A DNA stretch of 64,000 nucleotides from Paenibacillus sp. P25 (GCA_024704175.1 CP085629.1:2666001-2730000), one strand, 5' to 3'. Numbered from the stretch's first letter, positions 53,334 to 62,860 are shown. A program made the numbers and translations. The notes: generated from the sequence alone by a model not told the origin.

Positions 53334-54889
53334 ATGTACGGAAAAGTCATCAGCGCTTGCTTGCACGGGGTCGACGGAAAACTGGTGGAGGTTGAGGTGG
53401 ATCTGAGCAACGGTCTCCCGCAAATGAATATCGTTGGTTTGCCGGACAGCGCCATTAAGGAATCGATGGAAAGAGTAAGGTCCGCCGTGAAAAACTGCGG
53501 CTTTCAGTTTCCGCTGCAGCGAATTACCGTCAACCTGGCCCCGGCGGATGTGCGGAAGGAAGGGTCGGCTTTCGACCTTGCCATCGCACTGGGACTCCTC
53601 GCTACCAGCGGGCAGATCCCGTTCGATATGCTCCAGAATACCCTGATTATCGGAGAGCTGTCTCTTGACGGCGGCATCCGTCCCGTTCCCGGCGTGCTGT
53701 CGATGATGTCGGCGGCACAGGAACATGGCCTGCATCGAATCATTCTACCGGCGGAGAACGCGGAAGAAGCTTCCTGGGTACAGCATACGGAAGTGATTGC
53801 TCTGTCCCATCTGAAGCAGCTCGCTCCCGGCTCTGAGGGAGACCAGGCGGAATACTGGCCTGTGCTGACCGAAAGCCCCTTAACCAAGACGGACTCTCAG
53901 CCGCTTCAGCTGGCTCCGGATTACGCGGATGTATGCGGCCAGCTTCACGCCAAGCGTGCGCTGATGATCAGTGCGGCGGGGATGCATAATATTCTGCTGA
54001 TCGGGCCGCCCGGCACGGGTAAAACGATGCTGGCCAAACGGCTTCCCACCATCATGCTTTGCCGATGTCGGAACGGGAAGCGCTCGAGGTGACGAAAATT
54101 TACAGCGTATCCGGAAAATTCGCCGACCGACGGCAATTGATCCGTGAACGCCCTTTCCGCATGCCTCACCATACGATCTCCAGCGCCGGGCTCATCGGCG
54201 GAGGCGGGGTGCCTAAGCCCGGGGAAGCGAGCCTGTCTCACCGCGGGGTGCTTTTTCTGGATGAGCTTCCGGAGTTTTCGAGAATCGCCCTGGAGGTGCT
54301 GCGCCAGCCTCTCGAGGACCGGCAGGTGACGATCGGCAGAGCACGTGCCGTATACACATTTCCGGCGCATTTTCTGCTGGCGGCCTCTATGAACCCTTGT
54401 CCATGCGGGTATTGGGGCGCCGAGACCGAGCATCAGTCCTGCATCTGCTCTCCGCTGAAAATCGCCCAGTACCGCTCCAAAATATCGGGACCGCTGCTGG
54501 ACCGGGTCGATCTTCATATTCAGGTCCCCGGGTGGAATACAAGCAGCTCGATGCGTCTCAGAAGCCCTTATCCTCTGAAGAGATCCGCAGTCAGGTACAA
54601 AAGGCCTATGACATGCAGCTCAGCCGGTACAAAGGGACCGGGATTACTTTTAACAGTGAATTAAGCGGTAAAAGCCTGCGGACACATGTGAGATTGGACC
54701 AGGAAACATCCGACCTGCTTCAGCAGTCTTTCGATCATTTCGGATTAAGCGTCAGGGCCCACGACCGGATCTTGAAAATTTCGCGAACCATCGCCGACTT
54801 GGAGCAATCGGAAGACGTGCGGAAGGATCATATCGCCGAAGCGCTGCAGTACCGGATTTTGGACAAAAAAATATCCTGCCGGCGCCTAA
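53334..54889 (+). CDS. yifB: YifB/ComM family Mg-chelatase-like AAA ATPase
   Basis: AAA+ protein related to ComM, a helicase for branch migration during natural transformation. N-terminal LonC-like domain ([40 protein letters not shown]). Walker A is [19 protein letters not shown]. The Mg-chelatase motif is [19 protein letters not shown]. Walker B is [11 protein letters not shown], then [10 protein letters not shown]. Frame breaks lie near 54055, 54528 and 54868 (the last in a run of seven As); the stop is TAA 54887-54889. About 518 residues restored. It is the only clear plus-strand gene and converges with yraN. Confidence 0.93.
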
Positions 54890-54892
54890 AAG

Positions 54893-55288
54893 CTAGAACG
54901 CCCAGCGGATATGTTCAATTTGATTTAATTCCCCGGCGGGATTCATGTATACCGAGATGACATCAAAGCGTATTTGCCGCTCATGCTGCCCCCGCTGGTG
55001 AAGATAAATTTGCGAAGTCTCCATGATTTGCCGCTGTTTGCGCGCATCCACCGATTCCTGCGGAGTGCCGAACCGAAACGCGCCGCTTCGCGTTCGCACT
55101 TCAACAAACACCAAGGTTTGGCCATCCATGGCGACAATATCGATTTCTCCCGTCCGGCACCGCCAATTTCGGGCTACGATCGTATAGCCGGCACTCCGCA
55201 AATGGGTTTCCGCCGACTGCTCTCCCAGCGCCCCAAGCTGTTTACGGCTCATGGACTGCGGACCGTTCATAAGCTGTTTCTCCTCCAA
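54893..55288 (-). CDS. yraN: YraN/UPF0102 family nuclease-fold protein
   Basis: A 131-residue member of the restriction-endonuclease-like fold. Motifs are GALGEQSAETHLRSAGY, then RTGEIDIVAMDGQTLVFVEV with the catalytic-looking Glu, Asp and Glu, and VDARKQRQI. Its cellular role is unsettled. It overlaps ylqH slightly and converges with yifB with three bases between stops. Confidence 0.93.
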   Translation of the reverse strand: MEEKQLMNGPQSMSRKQLGALGEQSAETHLRSAGYTIVARNWRCRTGEIDIVAMDGQTLVFVEVRTRSGAFRFGTPQESVDARKQRQIMETSQIYLHQRGQHERQIRFDVISVYMNPAGELNQIEHIRWAF

Positions 55289-55563
55289 TGCTGCGCCCGT
55301 TGATCCGACCTGTAGATAAAGGTAAGAACCTCGGCAACTAAACTATATAGCTCAGGAGGAATCTCCTGATCCAGATCGAGCTTGGATAAAACCTCCACCA
55401 GGGAGGCGTCTTCCTGCACCGGAACGCCATGTTCCTTCGCCTTGTCCATAATCGCTTCGGCTACCCGGCCCTGGCCTTTGGCCACAACCTTCGGGGCGGC
55501 CGCACTTTCCGGAGCATACATTAAGGCGACAGCCTTTTTCAAACGAAGGGGTTTCTCTTTCAT
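55267..55563 (-). CDS. ylqH: FlhB C-terminal-domain-like protein YlqH (FhlB)
   Basis: A 98-residue paralogue of the post-cleavage FlhB domain only. It aligns with FlhB of this window: AVALMYAPES, PKVVAKGQGRVAEAIMDKAK, EHGVPV and ELYSLVAEVLTFIYR against FlhB AVALQYDASK, PTVIAKGTDYIALKIRQIAK, EHGVIT and MFQAVAEVLAYVYK. It lacks the membrane part and the NPTH cleavage site. FhlB proteins can stand in for FlhB-C in vitro and in some bacteria. It overlaps ylqG by four bases, so they are coupled. Confidence 0.9.
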   Translation of the reverse strand: MKEKPLRLKKAVALMYAPESAAAPKVVAKGQGRVAEAIMDKAKEHGVPVQEDASLVEVLSKLDLDQEIPPELYSLVAEVLTFIYRSDQRAQHWRRNSL

Positions 55564-57910
55564 ACCCGGATATCCACCCCTTTATACGGTTTTTGCACAT
55601 AGGCGGAGGGTAATGCGGCCGCCGCTTGCCCGCCTGTGCCTTCCAGGCTTTTCTCAGCCCCGGCCAACTGCAGGACAGGATACGGGCTGCATTTCATCGA
55701 TAGGAACTGATAACCGATGGAGGCCAGCGCTTCGGTGATTTCATCCTTCCTCGACTCCAGAAGCTCCGCGGTAAAAGGGAGATCGTTGCGAACGTGCAGG
55801 CTCACGATCCGGTTCACCACCTGTACATCCAGGAGAGTATTGCCCAGAGACTTCATCTGCAGGTCGAACACCAGATGGCAGTTGCTTGCATCCAAACGCC
55901 CGTTCTTCCCTTTCCGCGATTGAATGTGGATCGAAGCCGTTTGTTCGCCGTTCCCGTTCAGCGCGGGACAAACATGGTAATTTGGGAAAAGACGGCATCG
56001 CGACCGGGGTTCAGGAGCAGTTGCTGTCCTGTTATTTGCTGAACCGCCTGCTGCGCGGCCTCCTTCATCCCGGAAGGAAGGTCGTCCGCTTGACTCAGCT
56101 GGAGAAGCACGCTTTTCAGCGATTCCGCCGATTTATGTTCCGCTGTTGGCAAGGAAGAGCCGGGCGCCGCTTCAGCATCAAGAAGCTTCATTGCTTGATG
56201 CTCATGCTCAACGCCAAGCGATTTCATCAACCGGCTGAGCCAGTGGTCCGATTGAGGCGCAGCGCCTGCTCCCGCCTGCGCTGCTCCGCCGGTCGCCGCT
56301 CCGCTCGCTACCGCACCTGCTCCCGCCTGCGCCGCTCTACCGGCCACCGCTCCGCTCACTCCTGCTCCCGGCTGCACCGCTCCGCCGGCCATCGCTCCGC
56401 TCGCTCCCGTGCCTGCTCCCGCCTGCACCGCTCCGCCGGCCATCGCTCCGCTCGCTACCGCGCCTGCTCCCGCCTGCGCTGCTCCGCCGGCCGCCGCTCC
56501 GCTCGCTACCGCGCCTGCTCCCGCCTGCGCCGCTCCGCCGGCCGCCGCTCCGCTCGCTACCGCGCCTGCTCCCGGCTGCGACGCTCCGCCGGCCATCGCT
56601 CCGCTCGCTCCCGCGCCTGTTCCCGCCTGCACCGCTCCGCCGGTCGCCGCTCCGCTCGCTCCCGCGCCTGCTCCCGCCTGCGCCGCTCCGCCGGCCGACG
56701 CTCCGCTCGCTTCCGCGCCTGCTCCCGCCTGCGCCGCTCCGCCGGCCGCCGCTCCGCTCGCTCCCGCGCCTGCTCCCGCCTGCACCGCTCCGCCGGCCGC
56801 CGCTCCGCTCGCTACCGCGCCTGCTCCCGCCTGCACTGCTCCGCCGGCCGTCGCTCCGCTCGCTCCCGCGCCTGCTCCCGCCTGCGCCGCTCCGCCGGCC
56901 ATCGCTCCGCTCGCTACCGCGCCTGCTCCCGCCTGCGCCGCTCCGCCGGCCATCGCTCCGCTTGCTCCCGCGCCTGCTCCCGCCTGCGCCGCTCCGCCGG
57001 CCATCGCTCCGCTTGCTCCCGCGCCTGCTCCCGCCTGCACCGCTCCGCCGGCCATCGCTCCGCTCGCTACCGCGCCTGCTCCCGCCTGCGCTGCTCCGCC
57101 GGCCGCCGCTCCGCTCGCTCCCGCGCCTGCTCCCGCCTGCACCGCTCCGCCGGTCGCCGCTCCGCTCGCTCCCGTGCCTGCTCCCGCCTGCGCCGCTCCG
57201 CCGGCCGCCGCTCCGCTCGCTACCGCGCCTGCTCCCGCCTGCGCTGCAGAACGGATCTGCCCGATCAGCGTACGCAGGCTTTGCAGCAGTTCCCGGCTCT
57301 CAGGGGACAGCTCCACCTCCCCTGTCAACTGCTCCGCCATGGCTTCGAGCCGCCGAAGCGTTTCATGCAGCGGTCGCCCCTGCACCGCTTGGCGAACCGA
57401 AGCCACCGTTTCCGGCGTCAGCGGAAGCCCCTTTTGAAAAGCGATCACCGCCGAAGGCATCCAATCCGCCTGTTTTAATTCAGCCGGCATCCGGGACTGC
57501 AAATCGGCAAAAGCCTGCACATTCTCTTTGGACAGCTCAATACCGGCGCGGTGCATCATTTGAATCATCTGCCGGTTGTCCGCATTGTCCTCCAGTCCCA
57601 GTGTTTTAAGCACTTCCGTCATGGTGCCGTCCGTGATCGGCGCCGCCTGCGAACCGAGCGGCTTCAAGACAACTTGTCCGCCCGCCGCTCCAGGCTGTAC
57701 CTGCAGCATCGTCGACTCTCCCTGTTTCAAAGGCGTCTCCAGCTTCGCCCTTACCTGAATGCCGTTAATATTGACCAGCGCCTCCTGATCCGGGTAAGTC
57801 TGCAGCACAACGCCCCGCACCACCTCGCCTGTTTTCAGCTCCAATACTTTCGGCTCCGCCGCCTGCACATCCGGGGCCAAGCCGCGAATCAGTCCGCTGA
57901 TGTTCATCAT
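55560..57910 (-). CDS. ylqG: YlqG, FliK-like protein with a long Ala/Gly repeat tract
   Basis: About 783 residues restored. N-terminal domain 1-220 (MMNISGLIRGLAPDVQ, ELKTGEVVRGVVLQTYPDQE). Repeat tract at about 224-548. C-terminal domain resembling the FliK Flg_hook fold: LVFDLQMKSLGNTLLDVQVV, ELLESRKDEITEALASIGYQ. The frame breaks near 55955: SQITMFVP continues as ALNGNGEQTASIHIQSRKG. ATG 57910 has AGGAGG upstream. B. subtilis YlqG occupies the same place next to ylqH; function unknown. Placed beside an FlhB-C paralogue, it looks like a second FliK/FlhB-C pair (inference). Confidence 0.8.
56262..57241 (-). repeat. 51-bp tandem repeat in ylqG, 19 units plus a partial
   Basis: In-frame 51-base units encode the 17-residue consensus Q-A-G-A-G-A-(V/G)-A-S-G-A-(A/M)-(A/T)-G-G-A-(A/V). 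I count eighteen full units, one 15-residue unit (with VSGAVAGRA) and a partial last one. Variation is limited to a few positions (V/G, A/M/T/S, A/V, Q-A/Q-P), and the units are nearly identical in DNA, so recent expansion is likely. Both strands are open through the tract because of its composition. Confidence 0.95.
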
Positions 57911-57934
57911 CCAGGCCCTCCTTTATCGTTAAAA

Positions 57935-57992
57935 AACCGGCCCCAACACGCCCGGCGCCCCCGTTCGGGAGATCCGCGGCGCATTCAGCCGG
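57935..57992 (-). terminator. Possible terminator upstream of ylqG
   Basis: On the minus strand CCGGC ... GGCCGG flanks a GC-rich interior and is followed by TTTTTT just before the ylqG ribosome site. The stem is imperfect. Confidence 0.4.
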
Positions 57993-58070
57993 CTTTGCTG
58001 GTTCCCTTATAAACTTTATCGGCAAATGAAGTCCAAAAATTCAGCCCTGGAAAAACCAAACTCTGCCCTT

Positions 58071-58203
58071 CTAACAGACACAAATGCCGCTATGAAGGGG
58101 AATTGAATCCATTCTGATTTCTTACGGACACAGATGCAGTTATTTGTTTCCAAAGTACCCCATTTGACGTAGTTCAGAGCAAATAAGCGCTAAGACGGAT
58201 TAA
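58071..58203. repeat. Intergenic gap 57911-58203 with dispersed short repeats
   Basis: The gap between ylqG and the insertion sequence has no gene. It contains two related elements of about 25 bases, CTAACAGACACAAATGCCGC at 58071 and CTTACGGACACAGATGCAGT at 58121. A third, diverged copy in inverted orientation lies on the other side of the insertion sequence (about 59596-59622). Confidence 0.5.
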
Positions 58204-58249
58204 CCCCCTAAATTTGGACACTAGCCGCCTTCATCCTTGTGCTATCGCA

Positions 58250-59191
58250 TTAAAGCGCAATTTGTTTTGGTGTTATCGTCCCCTCGGACACGAGCCGTAG
58301 ATATTCTTTTGGCGGCCAATCTTGAAGACTACCATGAATGCGATCGTTATTGTAATATCGAATAAACCGATCTACTTCTCTAAAAGCTTCCTCATAAGTT
58401 TCAAAGCAATTCCGCTGGTAACATTCCCTTTCCAAAATACTGTGAAAGGATTCGATGAAGGCATTCTTGTTTGGCGTTTGGTTTGGAATGCGCTCATGCT
58501 CAATGCCAGCCTGCTCGCAGAAGGCGTAGAAGGCTTTGCTGACGAACTGAGGGCCGTTATCGGTTCGAAGAACAGGATGATTCCCTTGCCCGTATGCCGC
58601 GCGTTTCAGGAGTGCTTTCTGGACGATTCGTAAAATGTCCTGAGTGCTACAAACCTTGCCTCGATGATGGGCGACAATGCTCCGGTCAAACACGTCGATG
58701 ATGCTGGCCAGGAAAAAATGGCGCCGTTTACCAGCCACATACCCATACTTAATGTCCAGTTGCCAGAGTTGGTTGGGGCCGTTCACAACACGATTGTTAG
58801 CTACCTTTTTGGGTGCGGGATTCGTCCTCTCCCGTTGCGGAGTGAGGATGCCCAGCTCTTTGCAAAGCCGGTATACTTTTTTCTTGTTAATGACTAACTT
58901 GTATTTTCGCCTTAAGAGGACCGTGAGTTTCCGATAGCCGACTGCAGCGTGTGGACCTCTAATTAAACTTCTAAGGTATCCCTTGATCCGGGCATCCAAA
59001 ATAACGGATCCATTTTTATCGCAAGAATATCCCGGAATAGGACGGCCCTTACCTGCGGGCTGTTGACGTTCCGGATGCCGAAGGCGGTAGTAATAAGTGG
59101 AACGGGGCACTCCGCACAGACGCAGCACCGTACGAACCGGATATCCCTCTCCGATCCAATAGGAGGCTACTTCCAGTCGGGATACTTTTTT
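58250..59191 (-). CDS. IS3-family transposase OrfB (DDE integrase)
   Basis: Catalytic subunit. Motifs: STYYYRLRHPE, the helix-turn-helix-like HAAVGYRKLTVLLRRKYKL, and the DDE triad as WQLDIKYGYV (D), LRTDNGPQFVSKAF (D) and NKNAFIESFHSILERECY (E). The frame opens at a TAA in the A7G run at 59192-59185 and has no good start before GTG 59128, so the whole protein is probably made by frameshifting from OrfA. As sequenced, it is +1 relative to OrfA, not the usual -1; one missing A would explain this. Confidence 0.93.
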   Translation of the reverse strand, partial: KKVSRLEVASYWIGEGYPVRTVLRLCGVPRSTYYYRLRHPERQQPAGKGRPIPGYSCDKNGSVILDARIKGYLRSLIRGPHAAVGYRKLTVLLRRKYKLVINKKKVYRLCKELGILTPQRERTNPAPKKVANNRVVNGPNQLWQLDIKYGYVAGKRRHFFLASIIDVFDRSIVAHHRGKVCSTQDILRIVQKALLKRAAYGQGNHPVLRTDNGPQFVSKAFYAFCEQAGIEHERIPNQTPNKNAFIESFHSILERECYQRNCFETYEEAFREVDRFIRYYNNDRIHGSLQDWPPKEYLRLVSEGTITPKQIAL

Positions 59192-59489
59192 TAACCAAAT
59201 CTCTAAGGATGCTGTTCTCCAGTTCTTTCTGGCCCAACAGTTTCATGGCTTCATCGTATTTCTCTTGAAGCTCTTTGAACTTGGCTGCATCCTCCTTGAT
59301 TTTCTCCTCTTCATCACGTTTCTTTGCCATAAGGTCGCCCACCTCATCCTGGTATTGACGAACCCAGTTGCTAAGCGTTTTAGGAGCCATGCCATGCTTC
59401 CGGGCCACCACCTCTGTACGGTAGCCAGAGAGCACTTCTACTACGAGATCCTTTTTTGCTTGAACCGGGCATCTAAAACGTCTTTTCAT
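59049..59489 (-). CDS. IS3-family transposase OrfA (helix-turn-helix)
   Basis: DNA-binding partner of OrfB. From ATG 59489: KRRFRCPVQAKKDLVVEVLS, then the helix-turn-helix RTEVVARKHGMAPKTLSNWV and a leucine-zipper-like coiled coil ending ELENSILRDLVKK. The conserved part ends near 59190 at the A7G slippery run; residues after VKKS are out-of-frame extension to the stop at 59049. Confidence 0.9.
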   Translation of the reverse strand: MKRRFRCPVQAKKDLVVEVLSGYRTEVVARKHGMAPKTLSNWVRQYQDEVGDLMAKKRDEEEKIKEDAAKFKELQEKYDEAMKLLGQKELENSILRDLVKKSIPTGSSLLLDRRGISGSYGAASVRSAPFHLLLPPSASGTSTARR

Positions 59490-59595
59490 GGATTTTTCCC
59501 CACCCATTTAGTGTATCTGAAGTGGTTAGGAGTGTCCAAATGGATTAGGGGCTATATAGAAGATGTCCGCTGCAACGGAAGACAGCTGCTTTTGG

Positions 59596-59622
59596 CAAAA
59601 TAGCATCGGTATTGTCCCTTAG
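59596..59622. repeat. Third copy of the dispersed short repeat, inverted
   Basis: CAAAATAGCATCGGTATTGT followed by CCCTTAG is, in reverse, similar to the elements at 58071 and 58121 (GGACA, GATGC and TATTTTG blocks with small indels). It lies between the insertion sequence and rnhB. Confidence 0.4.
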
Positions 59623-59670
59623 AAAACAAGGCCCACCGGCAATCCCCGGTCGCCACCGGTTCCCACCTTA
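59622..59670 (-). terminator. Possible terminator after rnhB
   Basis: On the minus strand AAGG-TGGGA-ACCGG ... CCGGT-GGG-CCTT forms an interrupted stem followed by GTTTTC, starting just past the rnhB stop. Confidence 0.45.
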
Positions 59671-59673
59671 AAG

Positions 59674-60282
59674 CTAAAAAAGCACCTGCTGCTCCACGGC
59701 TATCTTTTTCAGAAACGTCTTCCGGTGCATTGCGCTCGGGCCGAATTCTGCGATCCGTTCCCTATGCATCTTTGTAGCATAACCCTTATGTATGGCGATT
59801 CCGTATTCGGGATAATCCGTATCCCACTTCAGACACATCCGGTCGCGGGTGACCTTCGCAATAATGGATGCCGCCGCTATCGACTGGCTGAGCGCATCCC
59901 CGTGAATCACGGCCAGCTGCTCACAGGCAACCTCCACCTTCTCCGCATCCACCAGCAAATAATCCGGTTCAAGCGAGAGTGCTTCGACCGCCTTTTTCAT
60001 CGCCAGCCTGGAGGCCTGCTTAATGTTGATCCGTTCGATCGTGGCCACATCGACTACGCCGATGCCGACCGCAAGCGCTTCGTCCCAGATCTTATCGTAC
60101 AGCTCCTCGCGCTTCTTCGCGCTGAGCTTCTTCGAATCGTCGACTTCCTCCAAAACCAAACCCTGGGGTAAAATAACCGCCGCGGCGACCACATCCCCGA
60201 ACAAACAGCCCCGGCCGACCTCATCGACACCGGCGATAAGCCGCTTTCCCTGCTGCCAAAGTTCCTGCTCGTGCTCAAGCAC
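59674..60282 (-). CDS. rnhB: Ribonuclease HII
   Basis: Removes RNA and single ribonucleotides from DNA. The 202 residues have the active-site motif AGVDEVGRGCLFGDVVAAAV (Asp20, Glu21), DDSKKLSAKKREELYDKI, YLLVDAEKV and SIAAASIIAKVTRDR. The CLFGD variant replaces the common PLAGP. The rest is standard. Confidence 0.96.
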   Translation of the reverse strand: MLEHEQELWQQGKRLIAGVDEVGRGCLFGDVVAAAVILPQGLVLEEVDDSKKLSAKKREELYDKIWDEALAVGIGVVDVATIERINIKQASRLAMKKAVEALSLEPDYLLVDAEKVEVACEQLAVIHGDALSQSIAAASIIAKVTRDRMCLKWDTDYPEYGIAIHKGYATKMHRERIAEFGPSAMHRKTFLKKIAVEQQVLF

Positions 60283-60317
60283 TGCTATACCACCTGCCTG
60301 TTTCCCATCTCCTTCCC

Positions 60318-60346
60318 ATTATACCTTACGTTGCAGGACCTGCCTA
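60318..60346 (-). promoter_or_regulatory. Sigma-A promoter of rnhB
   Basis: On the minus strand TAGGCA (-35, 60346-60341), 17 bases, TATAAT (-10, 60323-60318), about 35 bases before the rnhB start and after the lytR stop. Confidence 0.65.
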
Positions 60347-60367
60347 TCCCTGGCGGCTTTTTTTCGG

Positions 60368-61101
60368 TCAGATCTCCAGCTTCGTCCGTAGCTCCTTGAC
60401 ATAATTGCGGCTTACGGGGACCACACTGCGAGAATCGTCCGTCAAATGAAGATCGAACGTGCCGTTCGACCAATACCGCAGCTCGGCGATATGCTCCAGA
60501 TTCACGAGGTAGCTCTTATGGCGACGGAAAAAGCCGTAACCCAGCAGCTTTTGCTCCAGCTCCTGAAGTGTGAAATGCGCATCGTATGCTCTGTCTTTGG
60601 TATGAACGGAAACATTCTTCCCTTCCTTGCTGATGTAGACGATGTCTTTGGGCGAGGCATAGACGATTCCGTGCTCCCCTCCAGAGCCAGCTTGGAGCCG
60701 CCGGAAGACACCGCCGCCTTCGGCTGGTCCGAGTCTCCTTCCAGCGCCCGCACTTCCTTCAATACCTGACGCACATCCTCATCGTCAAAAGGCTTGAGCA
60801 GGTAATGAAACGCCCTTAATTTGAACGCCTCGACCGCATATTTCTCGTAAGCCGTGCAGAACACAACCTTCGGCTTCAGCCCGAGTTCCGCCAGCGGCCC
60901 GGCCGCGCTTAAGCCGCTCAGCTCCGGCATGTTGATATCGAGGAACAGCACATCCGGACGGTGCTCCTTGGTTTTCACAATCGCTTCCGCTCCGCTCGCC
61001 GCTTCAATCACTTCCTCCACATCGTCCATTTGACTTAAAATGTAGCTCAGCTCTTCCCGCGCCGGCGCTTCGTCGTCCGCAATTACAATCGTTAAACCCA
61101 C
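60368..61101 (-). CDS. lytR: LytTR-family response regulator
   Basis: Partner of the adjacent LytS kinase. Receiver domain (TIVIADDEAPAREELSYIL, phosphorylated Asp in VLFLDINMPELSG) and a LytTR DNA-binding domain (DIVYISKEGKNVSVHTKDR, LEQKLLGYGFFRRHKSYLVN). The frame breaks near 60675, where LALEGEHG lacks one G of a run; the stop is TGA 60370-60368. GTG 61101 is the start with AGGAGG eight bases upstream. About 244 residues. Resembles BtsR/YpdB-type regulators that control CstA-family transporters. Confidence 0.88.
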
Positions 61102-61156
61102 ATCCGTTTCCTCCTCTCTTTTCAAAAATTGTTTTTACCGGTTACTGCAAACGGCC

Positions 61157-62772
61157 CTATCCCTTGATCCGAAACGAAATCGTCGTCCCTTGGCCTGCCT
61201 CCGACACCACATGAAGCGATTGCTGCGAGCCGTAATGGTAGGCCAGTCTCTGCTCGACATTGTTCAAGGCGACACCCGAGTGCGTCTCCTCGGAAACATC
61301 CGGAAGCTGCATTCTGGGCCAGGCTTCCGCCATCCCTTTACCGTTATCCGACACCTCGATCCTTACTTCGCTTCCTTCCCGCTTCACGGTGAGCTTTACG
61401 ATTCCCTGCCGGCTCAGGCCGCTCACTCCGTGGACGACGGCATTTTCCACGAGCGGCTGGATGGTGAAGGGAGGAATTGGGCAATCCAGCGCCTGCTCAT
61501 CGATCTCCGTCTCAAAATGAAGCTGCTCCCCGAGCCTCGCCTTCGTCAAATTCAGGTAGGAAAGGACAAGATCCAGCTCCTCCCGAAGGGGAATCATCTT
61601 CTCTCGGGTAACGGCCATGGTCGTGCGCAGGAATTTGGCCAGCTGGGTCACAACGGTCCGAGCCTCTTCCGGCTTCGTACGGATAAACGACTTGACGGTA
61701 TTGAGCACGTTGAACAAAAAATGCGGGTGCATCTGCGCCTGCAGTGTACGGATTTCCGCATCGGCTAACAGCTTGGCCTGGCGTTCGGCCTCGACGAAGG
61801 CCAGCCGCTGTGACAGCGACTGGGATAAAGACTTCATCATCGTCCGCCGGTAAGGCGTCAGTTCATGCTCCCGAAGATAGTACGACCGGAAGCGGCCGAG
61901 CATTTTTTTATTCTCGGTCTCGATGGGAACGTCGATCCAGTACTCCGTCTTTCGTCCTTCGAACGCCTGCGCCTCCCCTTCTGATCCATATAAAATACGC
62001 CAATGGCGCTGGTTTCCTCCAGAATGACCGCTGCGACTCCGCTGACGGCCTCATCAAACGGCTTCTTCCAATACGGAAGCGTCCGGTCGGCGATCTGAAG
62101 CGCTTTACGGGCATGTTCCGTGGCGATCCGGTCTTCCTCCATTTCCATCGTATGGTACAGGGTGAAGAAGAGCGCAACCCCTACGCTGTTCGTCAGCATT
62201 TGGGGAAGCCAGATCAAGGAAACGAGTCCCCACGCCTCCTCGAACGGCCTAGCCAGCAGCAAAATCAGCACCTGCTGCAGCGACTCGGCCGCAAGTCCGA
62301 CGACCAGGGCCACCTTGACCGACTGCCCCTGCAGCCGGTATCGCTTCATCGTCTTACGGCATAGGCCGGCGAGTACGCCTTGGATGATGGGGGCGATCAT
62401 GCAGGCGAGCGCCACAAAGCCTCCCAGGCTGTACCGGTGAATCCCCGCCGCCAAGCCGACGATCAAGCCGCTCCTCACCCCGCCGACCAGTCCTGCGATC
62501 ACGACGCCGACGGTTCTTGCGTTCGCGATGGCGGCCTGCGGCGCAATTTCTCCGATCCACGGCGCCGGGCGGTAGGTCACACTTGTCACCTCAACACCCG
62601 AGTACGTGCCCAGCATGGCATAGAGGCTGAAGAAGACGATAAACCGCCAATGATTGCTCCGGTCCGCCGTATAGTTCATATAACCCCGCATCCATCGGCT
62701 GCGAGAGATGACAAAGGCCGTTGCAATTAGAAATCCGACCCGCTCAAGCAAATCGACAAACAGCTGCAGCAT
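61157..62772 (-). CDS. lytS: LytS-family sensor histidine kinase (5TM-LytS, GAF, kinase)
   Basis: Membrane sensor. The N-terminal LytS-type 5TM region (ANARTVGVVIAGLVGGVRSG) is followed by a GAF domain. A histidine-kinase region has the phospho-acceptor in QAQMHPHFLFNVLNTVKSF and an ATPase domain with LVENAVVHGVSGL and VSDNGKGM. The frame breaks near 61980: SAIGV then YGSEGEAQAFEGRKTEYWID in another frame. About 538 residues. It lies about 55 bases upstream of lytR and downstream of ybdD. Confidence 0.9.
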
Positions 62773-62860
62773 CGGTATCCCTCTTTTTTGCCAAGTTGTT
62801 GTTCCTGATCTTCTCTATTATTTCCGCGAAATGCATCCGTTTTCCTTCCACTTGGAACCG

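Larger units (their letters stand above)
58204..59551 (-). mobile_element. IS3-family insertion sequence
   Basis: About 1.35 kb with two transposase frames on the minus strand. The ends form an inverted repeat: CCCCCTAAATTTGGACACT at 58204-58222 and, reversed, CCCCTAATCCATTTGGACACT at 59551-59531. The terminal TGGACACT is identical on both sides, and a three-base difference separates the outer CCCCTAA parts. I see no convincing target duplication. It separates ylqG from rnhB, which are neighbours in B. subtilis. Confidence 0.88.

Noticed and set aside
56262..57241. A CRISPR array
   Set aside because: Units are tandem, without unique spacers, in frame and coding; no cas genes are near.
55886..57478. 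Long plus-strand frames through the repeat tract
   Set aside because: They are Arg/Ser/Cys or Ala/Pro repeats produced by reading the 51-bp units in reverse. The minus frame alone is joined to conserved N- and C-domains.
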